A DNA stretch of 64,000 bases from Terrirubrum flagellatum (GCF_022059845.1 NZ_CP091851.1:2604001-2668000); one strand, 5' to 3'. Counted from the first letter of the stretch, positions 1 through 8,671 are shown. Numbers and translations are program-made. Notes: generated from the letters alone by a model not told the origin.

Positions 1-1
1 G

Positions 2-742
2 ACGCGCGATCAGGAGCCTCTGCCTGAGAACGGACCGTCGGAACTTGGCGCGCTCGCCGCTGCGCTCAACGGCATGCGCGACCGCATCAAGACGATGCTC
101 GATCAGCGCACGCATATGCTCGCCGCGGTCGGCCATGATCTGCGCACGCCGATCACGCGCATGCGGCTGCGCGCCGAAGAGATCGAGGACGAGCAGATTC
201 GCGACGCGGTTATTCGCGACCTCGCCCATATGGGCGGGATGGTCAATTCCGCCCTCTCCTTCCTGCGCGACGGCAAGGCGAAGGAGGAAATCGCCGCGCT
301 CGATCTCGCGAGTCTGCTCAGCACGCTCGCCTATGAGCAGGCCGATCTCGGCCAGAAGGTCGAATATGAAGGGCCAGTTCATTTCACCGCGAGAGGCGAC
401 CCCGACAGGCTGCAGCGTGCGTTCATGAACATCATCGACAATGCGGTGAAATATGGCGGCAGCGCCGTCGTCCGTCTGAAACTCGCGGGCGACCAGGCTA
501 TCGTCGAAATTCAGGACGAGGGGCCGGGAATTCCCGGCGAGCAGCAGGCGGAAATGCTGCAGCCTTTCGTGCGCGGCGACGCGGCGCGCGCGGTCTCGAA
601 AAATTCAGGCTTCGGCCTCGGCCTCGCCATCGCGCAGTCGATCATCGACAATCACGGCGGATCGCTGGCGCTCGCCAATCTCGCGCCGCGCGGGCTTTGC
701 GTGCGCGTCTCGCTGCCGGTGCTGGGCTCGCCGAACCGCTGA
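2..742 (+). CDS. Sensor histidine kinase, C-terminal part
   Basis: The reading frame is open from the window edge, so the N-terminal sensor and membrane part is missing. What remains is the end of a HAMP linker, then a HisKA dimerisation domain with the phospho-acceptor H-box (AAVGHDLRTPITRMR). A HATPase_c domain follows, with N box (NIIDNAVKYG), G1 box (DEGPGIP) and G2 box (GFGLGLAIA). It should autophosphorylate on the H-box His and pass the phosphate to a response regulator, presumably encoded upstream outside the window. The arrangement resembles EnvZ/OmpR-type kinases. The signal it senses cannot be told from this fragment. Confidence 0.9.
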   Translation, partial: TRDQEPLPENGPSELGALAAALNGMRDRIKTMLDQRTHMLAAVGHDLRTPITRMRLRAEEIEDEQIRDAVIRDLAHMGGMVNSALSFLRDGKAKEEIAALDLASLLSTLAYEQADLGQKVEYEGPVHFTARGDPDRLQRAFMNIIDNAVKYGGSAVVRLKLAGDQAIVEIQDEGPGIPGEQQAEMLQPFVRGDAARAVSKNSGFGLGLAIAQSIIDNHGGSLALANLAPRGLCVRVSLPVLGSPNR

Positions 743-857
743 CGATCTTTCGTCGCGACGCGCGTCAGGAAGAAGGCTCTCCGCGCCGCCAATTCGTCAG
801 CAGGCGCGGGCCTTTCCCCGTGCAGAATGCATCGACGCGCCAGCATGGCGCGCCGCT

Positions 858-1406
858 TCAGGCGCTGACGCTCATGAACAACGAGGTCGTCGTCGCGGTC
901 GTCTTGGACGACGCGTCCGAGCTGTAGGAGTTCGACGACAGAGTCTGCTGAAGCTGCTTCAGGAAGTCCTGCAACAACTGGCTGATGTCGGTCGAACTCG
1001 ATGTCGAGCTCGATGAATCATCGCTGCCGTCGGAATCGCTCGGCGGCGGAGGCGGAGGACCGCCGGCGCCTCCGGGGCCTCCCGGACCGCCCTGGGCGAA
1101 CGTGTTCTTGAAGACGTTCTTCAATTCATCGGCCTGATCGCTGGTCAGCGCGCCGGAAGAGACCTGATCTTCGATCAGGCTGTCGACCTTGCTTTGCAGT
1201 TCGTCTGGCGACGGCGGCTTCGAACCTGAACTCGCCGATGTGCGACCGGCGCTGAGCGAGGAATCGATGCTTTCGAGGGCCGATGTGAGCGCGGAACTGT
1301 CGCTCGAGGATATTGTCCCCGCTGAAATCTCCGAGCTCAATTCGGATTTGAGCCGGTCCAGCGGCGACGCGTGCTGATACGCTGACGCTGAAGATATGGA
1401 GGTCAC
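858..1406 (-). CDS. Ser-rich low-complexity protein with a Gly/Pro tract
   Basis: About 183 residues, very rich in Ser, with a central GGPGGPGGAGG run followed by six prolines, then an Asp/Ser run. Both ends contain short amphipathic helical stretches (DRLKSELSSEI near the N-terminus, LLQDFLKQLQQTL near the C-terminus). I chose the GTG at 1404-1406 because AGGAG sits seven bases upstream; an in-frame ATG ten codons earlier lacks such a site. There is no signal peptide or membrane segment. Similar Gly/Pro-rich Ser proteins occur in rhizobia-related bacteria without known function. The composition could suit an exported or surface protein, but nothing proves it. Confidence 0.6.
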   Translation of the reverse strand: MTSISSASAYQHASPLDRLKSELSSEISAGTISSSDSSALTSALESIDSSLSAGRTSASSGSKPPSPDELQSKVDSLIEDQVSSGALTSDQADELKNVFKNTFAQGGPGGPGGAGGPPPPPPSDSDGSDDSSSSTSSSTDISQLLQDFLKQLQQTLSSNSYSSDASSKTTATTTSLFMSVSA

Positions 1407-1573
1407 GTTGGTCTCCTGATCCCAGGCGAAACACAACGCCTCGCCTGTGCGAGCAAGCGATCAACGGGGTTAACGGCCCGTCTCCGCGCGGAGAAACCTT
1501 GTTTCGAGAGGTGTCCTGTTTGCCATCGGAAACATCAGGAAACAATTTTCCCGCGCGCGTCCGCGCCTGATCC

Positions 1574-2185
1574 TCAGCCGACATGGGAGCGGAACAAGCC
1601 TTTCGCCTCGGCGTAGAGCAGAAGCATGATCGTCTTGGCGTCGACGATCTCGCCTTGCCCGATCATCGCCAGCGCATCCTCGAACGCAAATTCCGCGACC
1701 TCGATATCCTCGCCTTCGCCGGCATGGCCGCCGCCCGCCTCGACCCTGTCGCCGTCCGCATATTCGGCGACGAAGAAATGCAGCCGCTCCGTCATCGCGC
1801 CCGCGCTCGTATAGGCCGCGAACAACGGCCGCGCGTCGCCGACGCGAAACCCTGTCTCCTCCATCGCCTCGCGCCGCATGGCGTCGGCCGGGCTGTCGTC
1901 GTCGAGCAGGCCGGCGGGAACCTCCCACAGCATGCCATCGGGATGGCCGTTGATCAGCGCCGGCAGGCGAAGCTGCCGGATGAGAACCACCGTTCCTTTC
2001 CCGACATTCGCCAGCAGCAGCGCCGCGCCCTCCGGCCGCTCATAGATTTCGCGAACAAGCGTCTGCTCCCTGCCGTCGCGGCGGCGATAGCGGAAAGTGT
2101 AGGAACGCAGCGGCCGCCACCTGTCGCTCAGCGTTTCGACCTTTTCGATCGTCACCCGGTCCGATAGCGCGCCTGTGCTATTCAT
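1574..2185 (-). CDS. nudK: NudK-like Nudix hydrolase (GDP-mannose pyrophosphatase family)
   Basis: 203 residues. A Nudix box of the short NudK type is present (GLLDDDSPADAMRREAMEET), keeping the metal-binding REAMEE core. The downstream region (FAAYTSAGAMTERLHFFVAEY and the AGGG...GEDIEV segment) resembles E. coli NudK closely. NudK hydrolyses GDP-mannose and related NDP-sugars to NMP plus sugar phosphate. The Glu found seven residues into the box in NudK is Ser here. The start at 2185 is set by AAAGGAG ten bases upstream; the open frame extends further but is not needed. It is divergent from the cyclase gene, with 273 bp between them in which I see no other gene. Confidence 0.82.
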   Translation of the reverse strand: MNSTGALSDRVTIEKVETLSDRWRPLRSYTFRYRRRDGREQTLVREIYERPEGAALLLANVGKGTVVLIRQLRLPALINGHPDGMLWEVPAGLLDDDSPADAMRREAMEETGFRVGDARPLFAAYTSAGAMTERLHFFVAEYADGDRVEAGGGHAGEGEDIEVAEFAFEDALAMIGQGEIVDAKTIMLLLYAEAKGLFRSHVG

Positions 2186-2458
2186 GTCGGCTCTCCTTTG
2201 CCGAGGGCCATAGCGGCGCGGCGCGCCCAAGGCCACCGTCGGCTGGACAGGGCCGGCTTCGGCTGCCCCCGGCCCGGCCCGCTCATCGCGAGGGTGAAGC
2301 GCCGGTGCGGCCGTTAGCCATTCTCCCGGCGCGGGACGGGAGGGGCGCGATCTGATATAGGGGCGCCGGAGCTGGCGGATTCGGAGGCGAAAAGCGCCGG
2401 CGCCCGAAGCAGTTGCGAACATTTTCAGATTCTGAATTTCAGTCCTTCAAGGCAGCGC

Positions 2459-4072
2459 ATGTCGGAGTTGGCGGATAAGAGTTCGAGGCTGCAGCGGCTG
2501 ATCGGCCCCTTGCTGGGCTGTGCGCTTGCGCTTGGGCTCTTTGGACTGCCGGTCGCGGTCTGGCTCGACCTGCGCGGCCTTTCCGAACAGCTTCTGGAGC
2601 AGCAGGCGCGCGAAACCGGCCGCATCATCGACAATATGCGCGCCTTCTACGCGACCGAGGTGGTCGACCGGGTGCTCAAGGCCAACGGCACCATCTTCAC
2701 CACCCACCAGTTCCGGACCACGCCGAACTCGATCCCGATCCCGGCGACGCTTTCGATCGAGCTTGGCAAGGCGGTGAGCTCGCAGGATGGCGGCGTCATC
2801 TACCGCTTCATCTCGGACCTGCCTTTCGCCGGCCGGCCGCCGGCCAATCTCGATGATTTCGAAAAGGACGCCCTCGCAGCGCTCCGCAAGGATTCCTCGC
2901 AGCCGATCGTGAAGACCTCGGGCTCGATCCTCGACCGCGAAGTCCGCATCGCCTCGCCGATCATCATGGGGCAGGTCTGCGTCACCTGCCACAATCGCCA
3001 TCCTGAAAGCCCGAAACGCGACTGGAAGGTCGGCGACGTGCGCGGCATCCAGGAGATCGCGGTCAAACAGTCGATCGCCAGCAACATCTTCTCCTTCAAA
3101 TATCTCCTGAGTTATCTCGCGCTCGCCGGCTGCGTCGGCGTCAGCGTGCTGGCGCTGCAGCGCAAGCAGGCGGGGCTGATCGGCTCGATGAACAAGGAGC
3201 TTTCGGAGAGCAACAATTTCCTGGCGTCGATCTCGGGCAAGATCGCGCGCTATCTGCCGCCGCAGGTCTACAAGAGCATCTTCAGCGGCGAGCGCGAGGC
3301 GGAACTCATCGCCGAACGCAAGAAGCTGACGATCTTCTTCTCCGACATCAAGAACTTCACCGCGACCGCCGAGCGCCTGCAGCCGGAGGATCTGACCGCG
3401 CTGCTCAACGAATATCTGACCGAGATGTCAGCGATCGCGCTCGAACATGGCGCGACCGTCGACAAGTTCATCGGCGACGCGATCCTCGTCTTCTTCGGCG
3501 ACCCTGAAACCAAAGGCGTCAAGGAAGACGCGCTCGCCTGCGTGCGCATGGCGATCGCGATGCAGCGCCGGCTCGCCCAGCTCAACATCGAATGGCGCCG
3601 CCGCGGCATCGAACAGCCCTTCCAGGCGCGCATGGGCATCAACACCGGCTTCTGCAATGTCGGCAATTTCGGCAGCAAGGACCGGATGGACTACACGATC
3701 ATCGGCGCCGAGGCGAACCTCTCGGCGCGGCTGCAATCCATCGCCGAACCCGGCGAGGTGATGCTGTCCTACGAAACCTATCTCTTGGTGCGCGAGATCG
3801 TGCGCGCCCAGCCGCGCCCGCCGATCCACATGAAGGGCATCGGCCGCGAGATCGTGCCCTATGCGGTCGAGGGCTATCTCGGCGACCTCGCGGAAAAGCA
3901 GCGCGTCTTCTCCGAGCGCTCCACGGGCCTCGACCTCTATGTCGACGTCGACGCGATCGATGTGGCGACGACGGAGAAGGCGAAGCAGCGCCTGCGCGAC
4001 GCGCTCCTCGCGCTCGACCGCAAGAGCGCGCCCGTGCAGGAGAAGACGGTGATTTCGAGATTGAGGAATTAG
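2459..4072 (+). CDS. Membrane class III adenylate/guanylate cyclase with haem c Tll0287-like sensor
   Basis: 537 residues. A transmembrane helix lies near residues 13-36. A periplasmic DUF3365/Tll0287-like domain follows (about 50-195) with a CVTCH haem c attachment motif at residues 174-178. A second helix is near 205-228, then a coiled linker. The catalytic domain (about 285-470) carries the metal-binding Asp in FFSDIKNFT and in GDAILVFFGD, and the ANLSAR segment supplies the transition-state Asn and Arg. The Lys in VDKFIGD and Asp in RMDYTII fit ATP as substrate. It probably makes cAMP in response to a redox or gas signal read by the haem; that last step is inference. An AAGG ribosome site precedes the ATG. 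Confidence 0.85.
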   Translation: MSELADKSSRLQRLIGPLLGCALALGLFGLPVAVWLDLRGLSEQLLEQQARETGRIIDNMRAFYATEVVDRVLKANGTIFTTHQFRTTPNSIPIPATLSIELGKAVSSQDGGVIYRFISDLPFAGRPPANLDDFEKDALAALRKDSSQPIVKTSGSILDREVRIASPIIMGQVCVTCHNRHPESPKRDWKVGDVRGIQEIAVKQSIASNIFSFKYLLSYLALAGCVGVSVLALQRKQAGLIGSMNKELSESNNFLASISGKIARYLPPQVYKSIFSGEREAELIAERKKLTIFFSDIKNFTATAERLQPEDLTALLNEYLTEMSAIALEHGATVDKFIGDAILVFFGDPETKGVKEDALACVRMAIAMQRRLAQLNIEWRRRGIEQPFQARMGINTGFCNVGNFGSKDRMDYTIIGAEANLSARLQSIAEPGEVMLSYETYLLVREIVRAQPRPPIHMKGIGREIVPYAVEGYLGDLAEKQRVFSERSTGLDLYVDVDAIDVATTEKAKQRLRDALLALDRKSAPVQEKTVISRLRN

Positions 4073-4208
4073 GCAAGAGGCGGGTTGAGAGAGAAACTAT
4101 TCATGTCTTGATGCGAAAGCGCCAATGTTTTCTTGGTTTCTGCTGCCGACTGTCATCGCTGCAGATTCCTTTCCGTGCATCCTGGCGTCCAGCTGAACTA
4201 CAGCTACA

Positions 4209-6350
4209 ATGACCAATCCACTTTGGACTCAACGCATGAGCGACAGCAAAGAGAATGAAGTGCAGAAAAGCCCGCCTGTGTTGGAGTTTGATCACAATGT
4301 TATCGAGCATCTGGGGATTCGGCTGTACCAGAACAAACCTGGAAATGTTCTCGCGGAGATTGTCGCAAATTCTTGGGATGCTGATGCCAAGCAGGTGTTT
4401 ATTAGTACCTCAGCGCGCGACGCACCTTCAGAAACGCGATTTCTCTCTGTCGCCGACAACGGTAGTGGAATGGATTTTGAAACCATTCGAAGCCGCTATC
4501 TTGTTATAGGGAAACCGAAGCGCAATAGCGCCAAGATGAAATCGCCCGGCGGCCGAGGGCCTATGGGGCGGAAAGGGATCGGCAAACTTGCACCGTTTGG
4601 AATCGCTAGGTCCGTGGACGTAGTTACGTGCGCCAACAATAAGATAAGCTGGTTTACATTGGACCTCGACGATCTAATTGCAGCGGCCACCAAGCGAGGA
4701 AGTTATCCGCCATCGTTTACACTTGAGGACCAAGACTTACTTACGCCTCTGCCTTCGTCAGCCACAGCCGATATCGTTGCGTTTGTCGACCGCGTCCGCG
4801 CATCTACGGAGAAGACTGGCACTCTCGTGCGGATGCGACGTTTAACATCCAACGACGACCTCGACCGCAACGCAATTCAAACATCTCTGGCTAATAAATT
4901 CACGGTTGTGCTTAACCGTCCGGATTTTTCGGTATCTATCAACGATCAACCGATCGATAAGGCTAGCGCCATCCCAAAATTCGAGCTCCGTATTCCAGCC
5001 GAAGGATATGTCGCGGAAACGCTGGCTGCCGGCGAAGTCAGATATTGGGTTGGCTTTGTCGGCTCGGCAGAATGGGCGGCCGATGAGGCCGGTGTGGGTG
5101 TCTTCGCCCATGGCAAAAGCGCGCAGGATAGACCGTTCTTCTTCGGCGCTAAGGGAAAAGAGGTTTTTCAACGGTATATGTACGGTTCGGTGGAAGCAGA
5201 TTGGATCGACGAGTTCGAGCGTGATCTTATATCGACGGACCGGTCAAGCTTGGACTGGAGTAGCCACGAGCTTTCGGAGTTCCGTGAATGGGGGCGTCAG
5301 AAGGTAGTTGCGTGGCTTGGACAGTATGCAACCCACAGAGCTGGAAAACACGTTGGCGAGATCAAAACAAGAGCTGCGGAGCGTCGTGCTGCGCGAGAAA
5401 TTCCCGTTTATTCACCATACGAGAATGAGCAAATCGATCTACTCGTAGCAGAGGCAACAAGGGACCTCGGGAAAAATCAATCAACGGTCGCAGACGAGCT
5501 ACTTTCGGCGGTATCGCAGGCCTGGGTGAATCTGCCCAGTCGCAATCTTTTGAAGGACCTTTGGAATGGTCTTGAAAAGGCTCCATCAGGTTCGGCCACC
5601 TTTCTTGAAGTAACATCGAAACTTCAAGATCACACGGTTCCAGAAGCTATGGGTCTTGCGATGACTTTCGCTCAGCGCGCCTATGCGCTGAGCGTTCTTC
5701 ATCGACTAGTTCACCAAAAAAGCGAAGAAAACCTTCAGGAGCTCATCGAGACGTTTCCATGGATTCTTCAACCTCGTGGAGACCTATTGACCGCCGATCA
5801 GCATCTTAAGACCACAATCGAGCATGCTGCTTTAGATGACGGTACAAAGGATCGCGCTGGTCGTGAGATTAAAGGCATGACGGATCGAGAGAGAGCGGAC
5901 TTCGTGTTCCTGACCGATGCCTCAAAAAAGACTATACAAATTGTCGAACTGAAAGCGCCCGCGCGAGAACTAACGGCGGAGCATGATAGACAATTGCGAG
6001 ATTATTTGGATTTTACTCAGGCATTTCACCCGTCTGCCACGTTGACGGGTTTGTTGGTCGGCCACCCAGGAAGTCCGGCAATTAGGACCAATGATACGCG
6101 TATCACTATCCGCGGCTGGGATGATATTTTGCTCGAATGTAGAGCTACTTATGTAGATCTACTGGCTTCAATGATCGAGCGAGCGGATCCCCCAGCGGGA
6201 GATACACGTATGAAGCTCGTTATGGACTTTGGGGGCGGGCCCGTTTGGGAACTATTGAACAAAATCGCGCAAAAGGATGAAAACCTTTCTGCTCTAATGG
6301 CTCGGTTCGAGCATCTGGGAAGCCCGGGAACAAATGGCTCAGAGGCATGA
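4209..6350 (+). CDS. GHKL (MORC/Hsp90-like) ATPase fused to a Shedu-like PD-(D/E)xK nuclease
   Basis: 713 residues. The N-terminal half is a GHKL ATPase with N box (E50, N54, D57 in EIVANSWDADA), G1 box (D83-NGSG) and G2 box (GRKGIGK, residues 120-126). A long middle region is rich in helices. The C-terminal region (about 510-650) looks like a DUF4263/Shedu-type nuclease: D564 in RADFVF, then E580-L-K582 in IVELKAP, then a downstream Gln/helix segment. Shedu proteins are anti-phage nucleases, and MORC-type ATPases occur in defence islands. The DNA is visibly A/T-richer and uses rarer codons than its neighbours, suggesting transfer. ATG at 4236 is an alternative start; neither has a clear ribosome site. 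It stands alone with no methylase or partner gene. Confidence 0.7.
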   Translation: MTNPLWTQRMSDSKENEVQKSPPVLEFDHNVIEHLGIRLYQNKPGNVLAEIVANSWDADAKQVFISTSARDAPSETRFLSVADNGSGMDFETIRSRYLVIGKPKRNSAKMKSPGGRGPMGRKGIGKLAPFGIARSVDVVTCANNKISWFTLDLDDLIAAATKRGSYPPSFTLEDQDLLTPLPSSATADIVAFVDRVRASTEKTGTLVRMRRLTSNDDLDRNAIQTSLANKFTVVLNRPDFSVSINDQPIDKASAIPKFELRIPAEGYVAETLAAGEVRYWVGFVGSAEWAADEAGVGVFAHGKSAQDRPFFFGAKGKEVFQRYMYGSVEADWIDEFERDLISTDRSSLDWSSHELSEFREWGRQKVVAWLGQYATHRAGKHVGEIKTRAAERRAAREIPVYSPYENEQIDLLVAEATRDLGKNQSTVADELLSAVSQAWVNLPSRNLLKDLWNGLEKAPSGSATFLEVTSKLQDHTVPEAMGLAMTFAQRAYALSVLHRLVHQKSEENLQELIETFPWILQPRGDLLTADQHLKTTIEHAALDDGTKDRAGREIKGMTDRERADFVFLTDASKKTIQIVELKAPARELTAEHDRQLRDYLDFTQAFHPSATLTGLLVGHPGSPAIRTNDTRITIRGWDDILLECRATYVDLLASMIERADPPAGDTRMKLVMDFGGGPVWELLNKIAQKDENLSALMARFEHLGSPGTNGSEA

Positions 6351-6661
6351 TACGCTGCGCCGTGCGCGCGGGCCGACCGTCTCCGCAACGATCATATTAA
6401 AGATTGCCCGTCGCGTCAGCGATCCATCTGGCGCATCTCCCTTCAACTCAATTCGTTTGTAATCTTCCGATACATTAGAAATTCGGCAGAATCGAAATGA
6501 GGCTGCCAAGCACTCACGACCTTATCGCTTTACGTTACCGATCTTACGATCGCACCGCCCCCACAGCTTTCCTATATCTCTCCCCTCGCCTCCCGCTGGA
6601 AAGCTTATGCGGCGGTCGCCATCCTGAGACCAGCGCCACACGCGCGCAGGGTCGAACGGAT
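6351..6661. other. Gene-free stretch after the ATPase-nuclease gene
   Basis: About 310 bases with no convincing coding frame, tRNA or hairpin terminator. It remains A/T-richer than the chromosome until about 6560 and then returns to the usual composition. It may mark the right edge of the transferred segment. No direct repeats matching the left flank (4073-4208) were spotted by eye. Confidence 0.4.
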
Positions 6662-6823
6662 ATGTCACTCCTCATCCACTCCGCGGCGTTTCACAGGCGG
6701 CCGCGCCCGGTCTCCCCCTCGCGTCGGCGGCGCCTGCGGGCCGAAGGGCTCAACGCCACCGCAGGCGTGATCCTGCTCATCGCGATGCTTGCAATCGCGC
6801 TGGAATGGCTCGCGCGCGCCTGA
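6662..6823 (+). CDS. Possible small single-pass membrane protein
   Basis: 53 residues: a basic N-terminal half (SPSRRRRLRAEG) followed by one hydrophobic helix (AGVILLIAMLAIALEWLA). It ends 34 bases before the next gene and reads the same way, so the two could be co-transcribed. The ribosome site is weak. I do not recognise a family. The open frame extends further upstream, but that extension has no protein-like features. Whether it is translated is uncertain. Confidence 0.35.
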   Translation: MSLLIHSAAFHRRPRPVSPSRRRRLRAEGLNATAGVILLIAMLAIALEWLARA

Positions 6824-6857
6824 TCGGGCGCGTTCGGCTTCATCTCAGGAGTTTCAA

Positions 6858-7106
6858 ATGACTCAATCGCTTTATGCGAGCCGCACGACCGTCAAGAACG
6901 TTCTGTTCTTCATCGGGCTCGACTGCGATCGCCGCTGGATCGCGCGCGACAGCCGCGGCCTTCTCGGCGGCGTGTTCGTCGACAAGGCGTCGGCGCTGAA
7001 ATTCGCGATGTCGGAATGCGACCCGCACGCCAGGGCGGTTCTGATGGTCCCCGACCATGTCACGCTCAGCCTCACCGGCGCGCTGCCGCCCTTCGGGCTG
7101 ACATGA
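6858..7106 (+). CDS. Conserved hypothetical protein, 82 residues
   Basis: A small, probably cytoplasmic protein with a motif-like stretch (FIGLDCDRRWIARDSRGLLG) and a helix around ASALKFAMSE. AGGAG lies eight bases before the ATG at 6858, so this start is better than the longer open frame. The stop overlaps an ATG of the following SET-domain frame (ATGA at 7103-7106), which hints at translational coupling. Similar short proteins occur in Bradyrhizobium-like genomes; no function is known to me. Confidence 0.7.
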   Translation: MTQSLYASRTTVKNVLFFIGLDCDRRWIARDSRGLLGGVFVDKASALKFAMSECDPHARAVLMVPDHVTLSLTGALPPFGLT

Positions 7107-7219
7107 GCGATGGTCTTCGCGCCCGCGCCATTCCTGTCGACAGGGACAATTCGCCGCTGGACGGCAGCGGCCTGATCCTCAAGATAGCAAAATCCCCTTC
7201 CACAACGATTTCGATTCGC

Positions 7220-7654
7220 ATGGCGACTTCTTCGCGCGCAGCAACTGGCCCTTTCCGCGTCGCCCGCTCCGCGGCGGGCCTTGGCCTCTTCGCCACCGAC
7301 ATCATCGAGAAGGGCAAATTCATCATCGAATATGACGGGCCGCGCCTCTCGAACAAGGAGCTCGAGGAGCATACCGGCGCGCGCTATTTCTTCGAGGTGA
7401 ACAGCCGCTGGACCATCGACGGCTCGCCGCGCTGGAACACAGCCCGCTACATCAATCATTCCTGCCGGCCGAACGCCGAGCCGCACGAGATTCGCGGCCG
7501 CATCAAGATCAAGGCGAAGCGTCGCATCCAGCCCGGCGAAGAGATCACCTACGATTACGGCAAGACCTATTTCGACGAGTTCATCGGCCCGCATGGCTGC
7601 CGCTGCCCGAAATGCGCGGAGAAGAAGTCCGGGCGCAAGGCGGCGCGCGCCTAG
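7220..7654 (+). CDS. SET-domain protein (putative protein lysine methyltransferase)
   Basis: 144 residues, nearly all SET domain. It has the N-terminal GLGLFATDIIEKG strand-turn, the cofactor/substrate knot RYINHSCRPNAE, the catalytic ITYDYG with its Tyr, and a small post-SET Cys cluster (GCRCPKC) able to bind zinc. SET proteins transfer methyl groups from S-adenosylmethionine to protein lysines; the bacterial target is unknown. The ATG at 7220 begins just before the conserved fold. An in-frame ATG at 7103 overlaps the previous stop and would add 39 residues of unremarkable sequence, so the start is not settled. Confidence 0.82.
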   Translation: MATSSRAATGPFRVARSAAGLGLFATDIIEKGKFIIEYDGPRLSNKELEEHTGARYFFEVNSRWTIDGSPRWNTARYINHSCRPNAEPHEIRGRIKIKAKRRIQPGEEITYDYGKTYFDEFIGPHGCRCPKCAEKKSGRKAARA

Positions 7655-7687
7655 ACTGTTTTCGCGCGGCGAACGGAGGTCTGAACG

Positions 7688-8377
7688 ATGCATTGCCTGT
7701 TCGTGATCTTCGATGCGCCCGACGTCGCCCTCGATGCGAAGGCGATCAAAGAGATCAGCTCCGCGATCGCCCGCCTGCCCGGCCTCGCCCATGGCCGCGT
7801 GATGACGCCGGACCGCACGGCCGCGGACCAGCCTTTCGCGCAGGACGGCGCGGGGCCGGCGCTGGCGTTGCAGCTCTATTTCCGATCGCTTGAAACCGCC
7901 GAAGCCTCCGCCGCTGCGGGCGGCGGGCTCGACGCGTTTTCCCGCAGCGCGGCGCTCCAGCCTCTCGGAAAGGCCGCCGTCTCGCATGAGATCATGGAGG
8001 TTCGCGCCTTCGATCCCGGCGCCGGCGCGCCTTCGCAGCCCTGCTGCACTTTTCTCGTCACCTATCCCGGAACGACGGCGGATCGCGCGGGCTGGCTCGA
8101 CCATTACGACGCCCATCACCCCCCGATCATGAAGCGCTTCCCCGGCATTCGCGAGGTCGAGACCTATCGACCGGTCGCGTGGCGCAGCGGACTTGCATGG
8201 GCGCGCAGCGCGGTTCTCCAGCGCAACAAGGTGGTGTTCAACTCCTTCGCCGAGCTGATCGCGGCGTTGGCCTCCCCGGTGATGGTCGAAATGCGCGCTG
8301 ACGGGCGGGCCTTTCCGCCTTTCACCGGCAAGGCCACCCATTTTCCCATGGCGACCTGGCGCATCGAGCCGGCCTGA
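7688..8377 (+). CDS. EthD-like / dimeric alpha-beta barrel protein
   Basis: 229 residues with two ferredoxin-like halves. The C-terminal half contains WLDHYDAHHPPIMKRFPG, the DxHxP-type segment typical of EthD-domain proteins. Such proteins are small dimeric alpha-beta barrels that often accompany degradative monooxygenases, but their biochemistry is poorly defined. GGAGGTC stands six bases before the ATG, a strong ribosome site. No degradative enzyme is next to it here, so no pathway can be assigned. Confidence 0.65.
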   Translation: MHCLFVIFDAPDVALDAKAIKEISSAIARLPGLAHGRVMTPDRTAADQPFAQDGAGPALALQLYFRSLETAEASAAAGGGLDAFSRSAALQPLGKAAVSHEIMEVRAFDPGAGAPSQPCCTFLVTYPGTTADRAGWLDHYDAHHPPIMKRFPGIREVETYRPVAWRSGLAWARSAVLQRNKVVFNSFAELIAALASPVMVEMRADGRAFPPFTGKATHFPMATWRIEPA

Positions 8378-8434
8378 ACAAATCGCCCCGCTGCGGCGTT
8401 AAATGGTCGCCTGAACCAGCGACGAGGGCGAGAG

Positions 8435-8671
8435 ATGGCCAACGCGACGAGATCGGCTCCGGGACATCAGCCTGACGAAGAGCTGAGGCTCCAACTATCC
8501 CCGCCCATGGCGGCGGCTCTCGACGAGGCGCTGGCGGACGACGGATCGCCCTGGCGCGGCCGGCAGGAGCTGGCGGCGGCCATCCTCAGGGGCTGGCTGG
8601 TGGAGCATGGGCATCTGCAGACTGACGACGGGCTGAGCGTCGAGGAGCTGACCGCGGAAAATGATGGCTGA
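8435..8671 (+). CDS. Small protein, possibly ribbon-helix-helix-like
   Basis: 78 residues. The segment LRLQLSPPMAAALDEAL followed by a basic helix (WRGRQELAAAILRGWLVE) resembles the strand-helix-helix plan of CopG/ParD-type DNA-binding proteins. The match is weak and the tail is acidic. A GAGGGCGAG sequence precedes the ATG. The end overlaps the next gene by 11 bases, so the two are probably translated together. The partner does not look like a toxin. Confidence 0.55.
   Translation: MANATRSAPGHQPDEELRLQLSPPMAAALDEALADDGSPWRGRQELAAAILRGWLVEHGHLQTDDGLSVEELTAENDG

Noticed and set aside
4209-6350. Complete restriction-modification or multi-gene defence island
   Set aside because: No methylase, helicase or second effector lies on either side; only a single fusion gene is supported.
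7688-8377. Assignment of the EthD-like protein to an ether or steroid degradation step
   Set aside because: No degradative oxygenase lies beside it and it is outside the operator-marked region.
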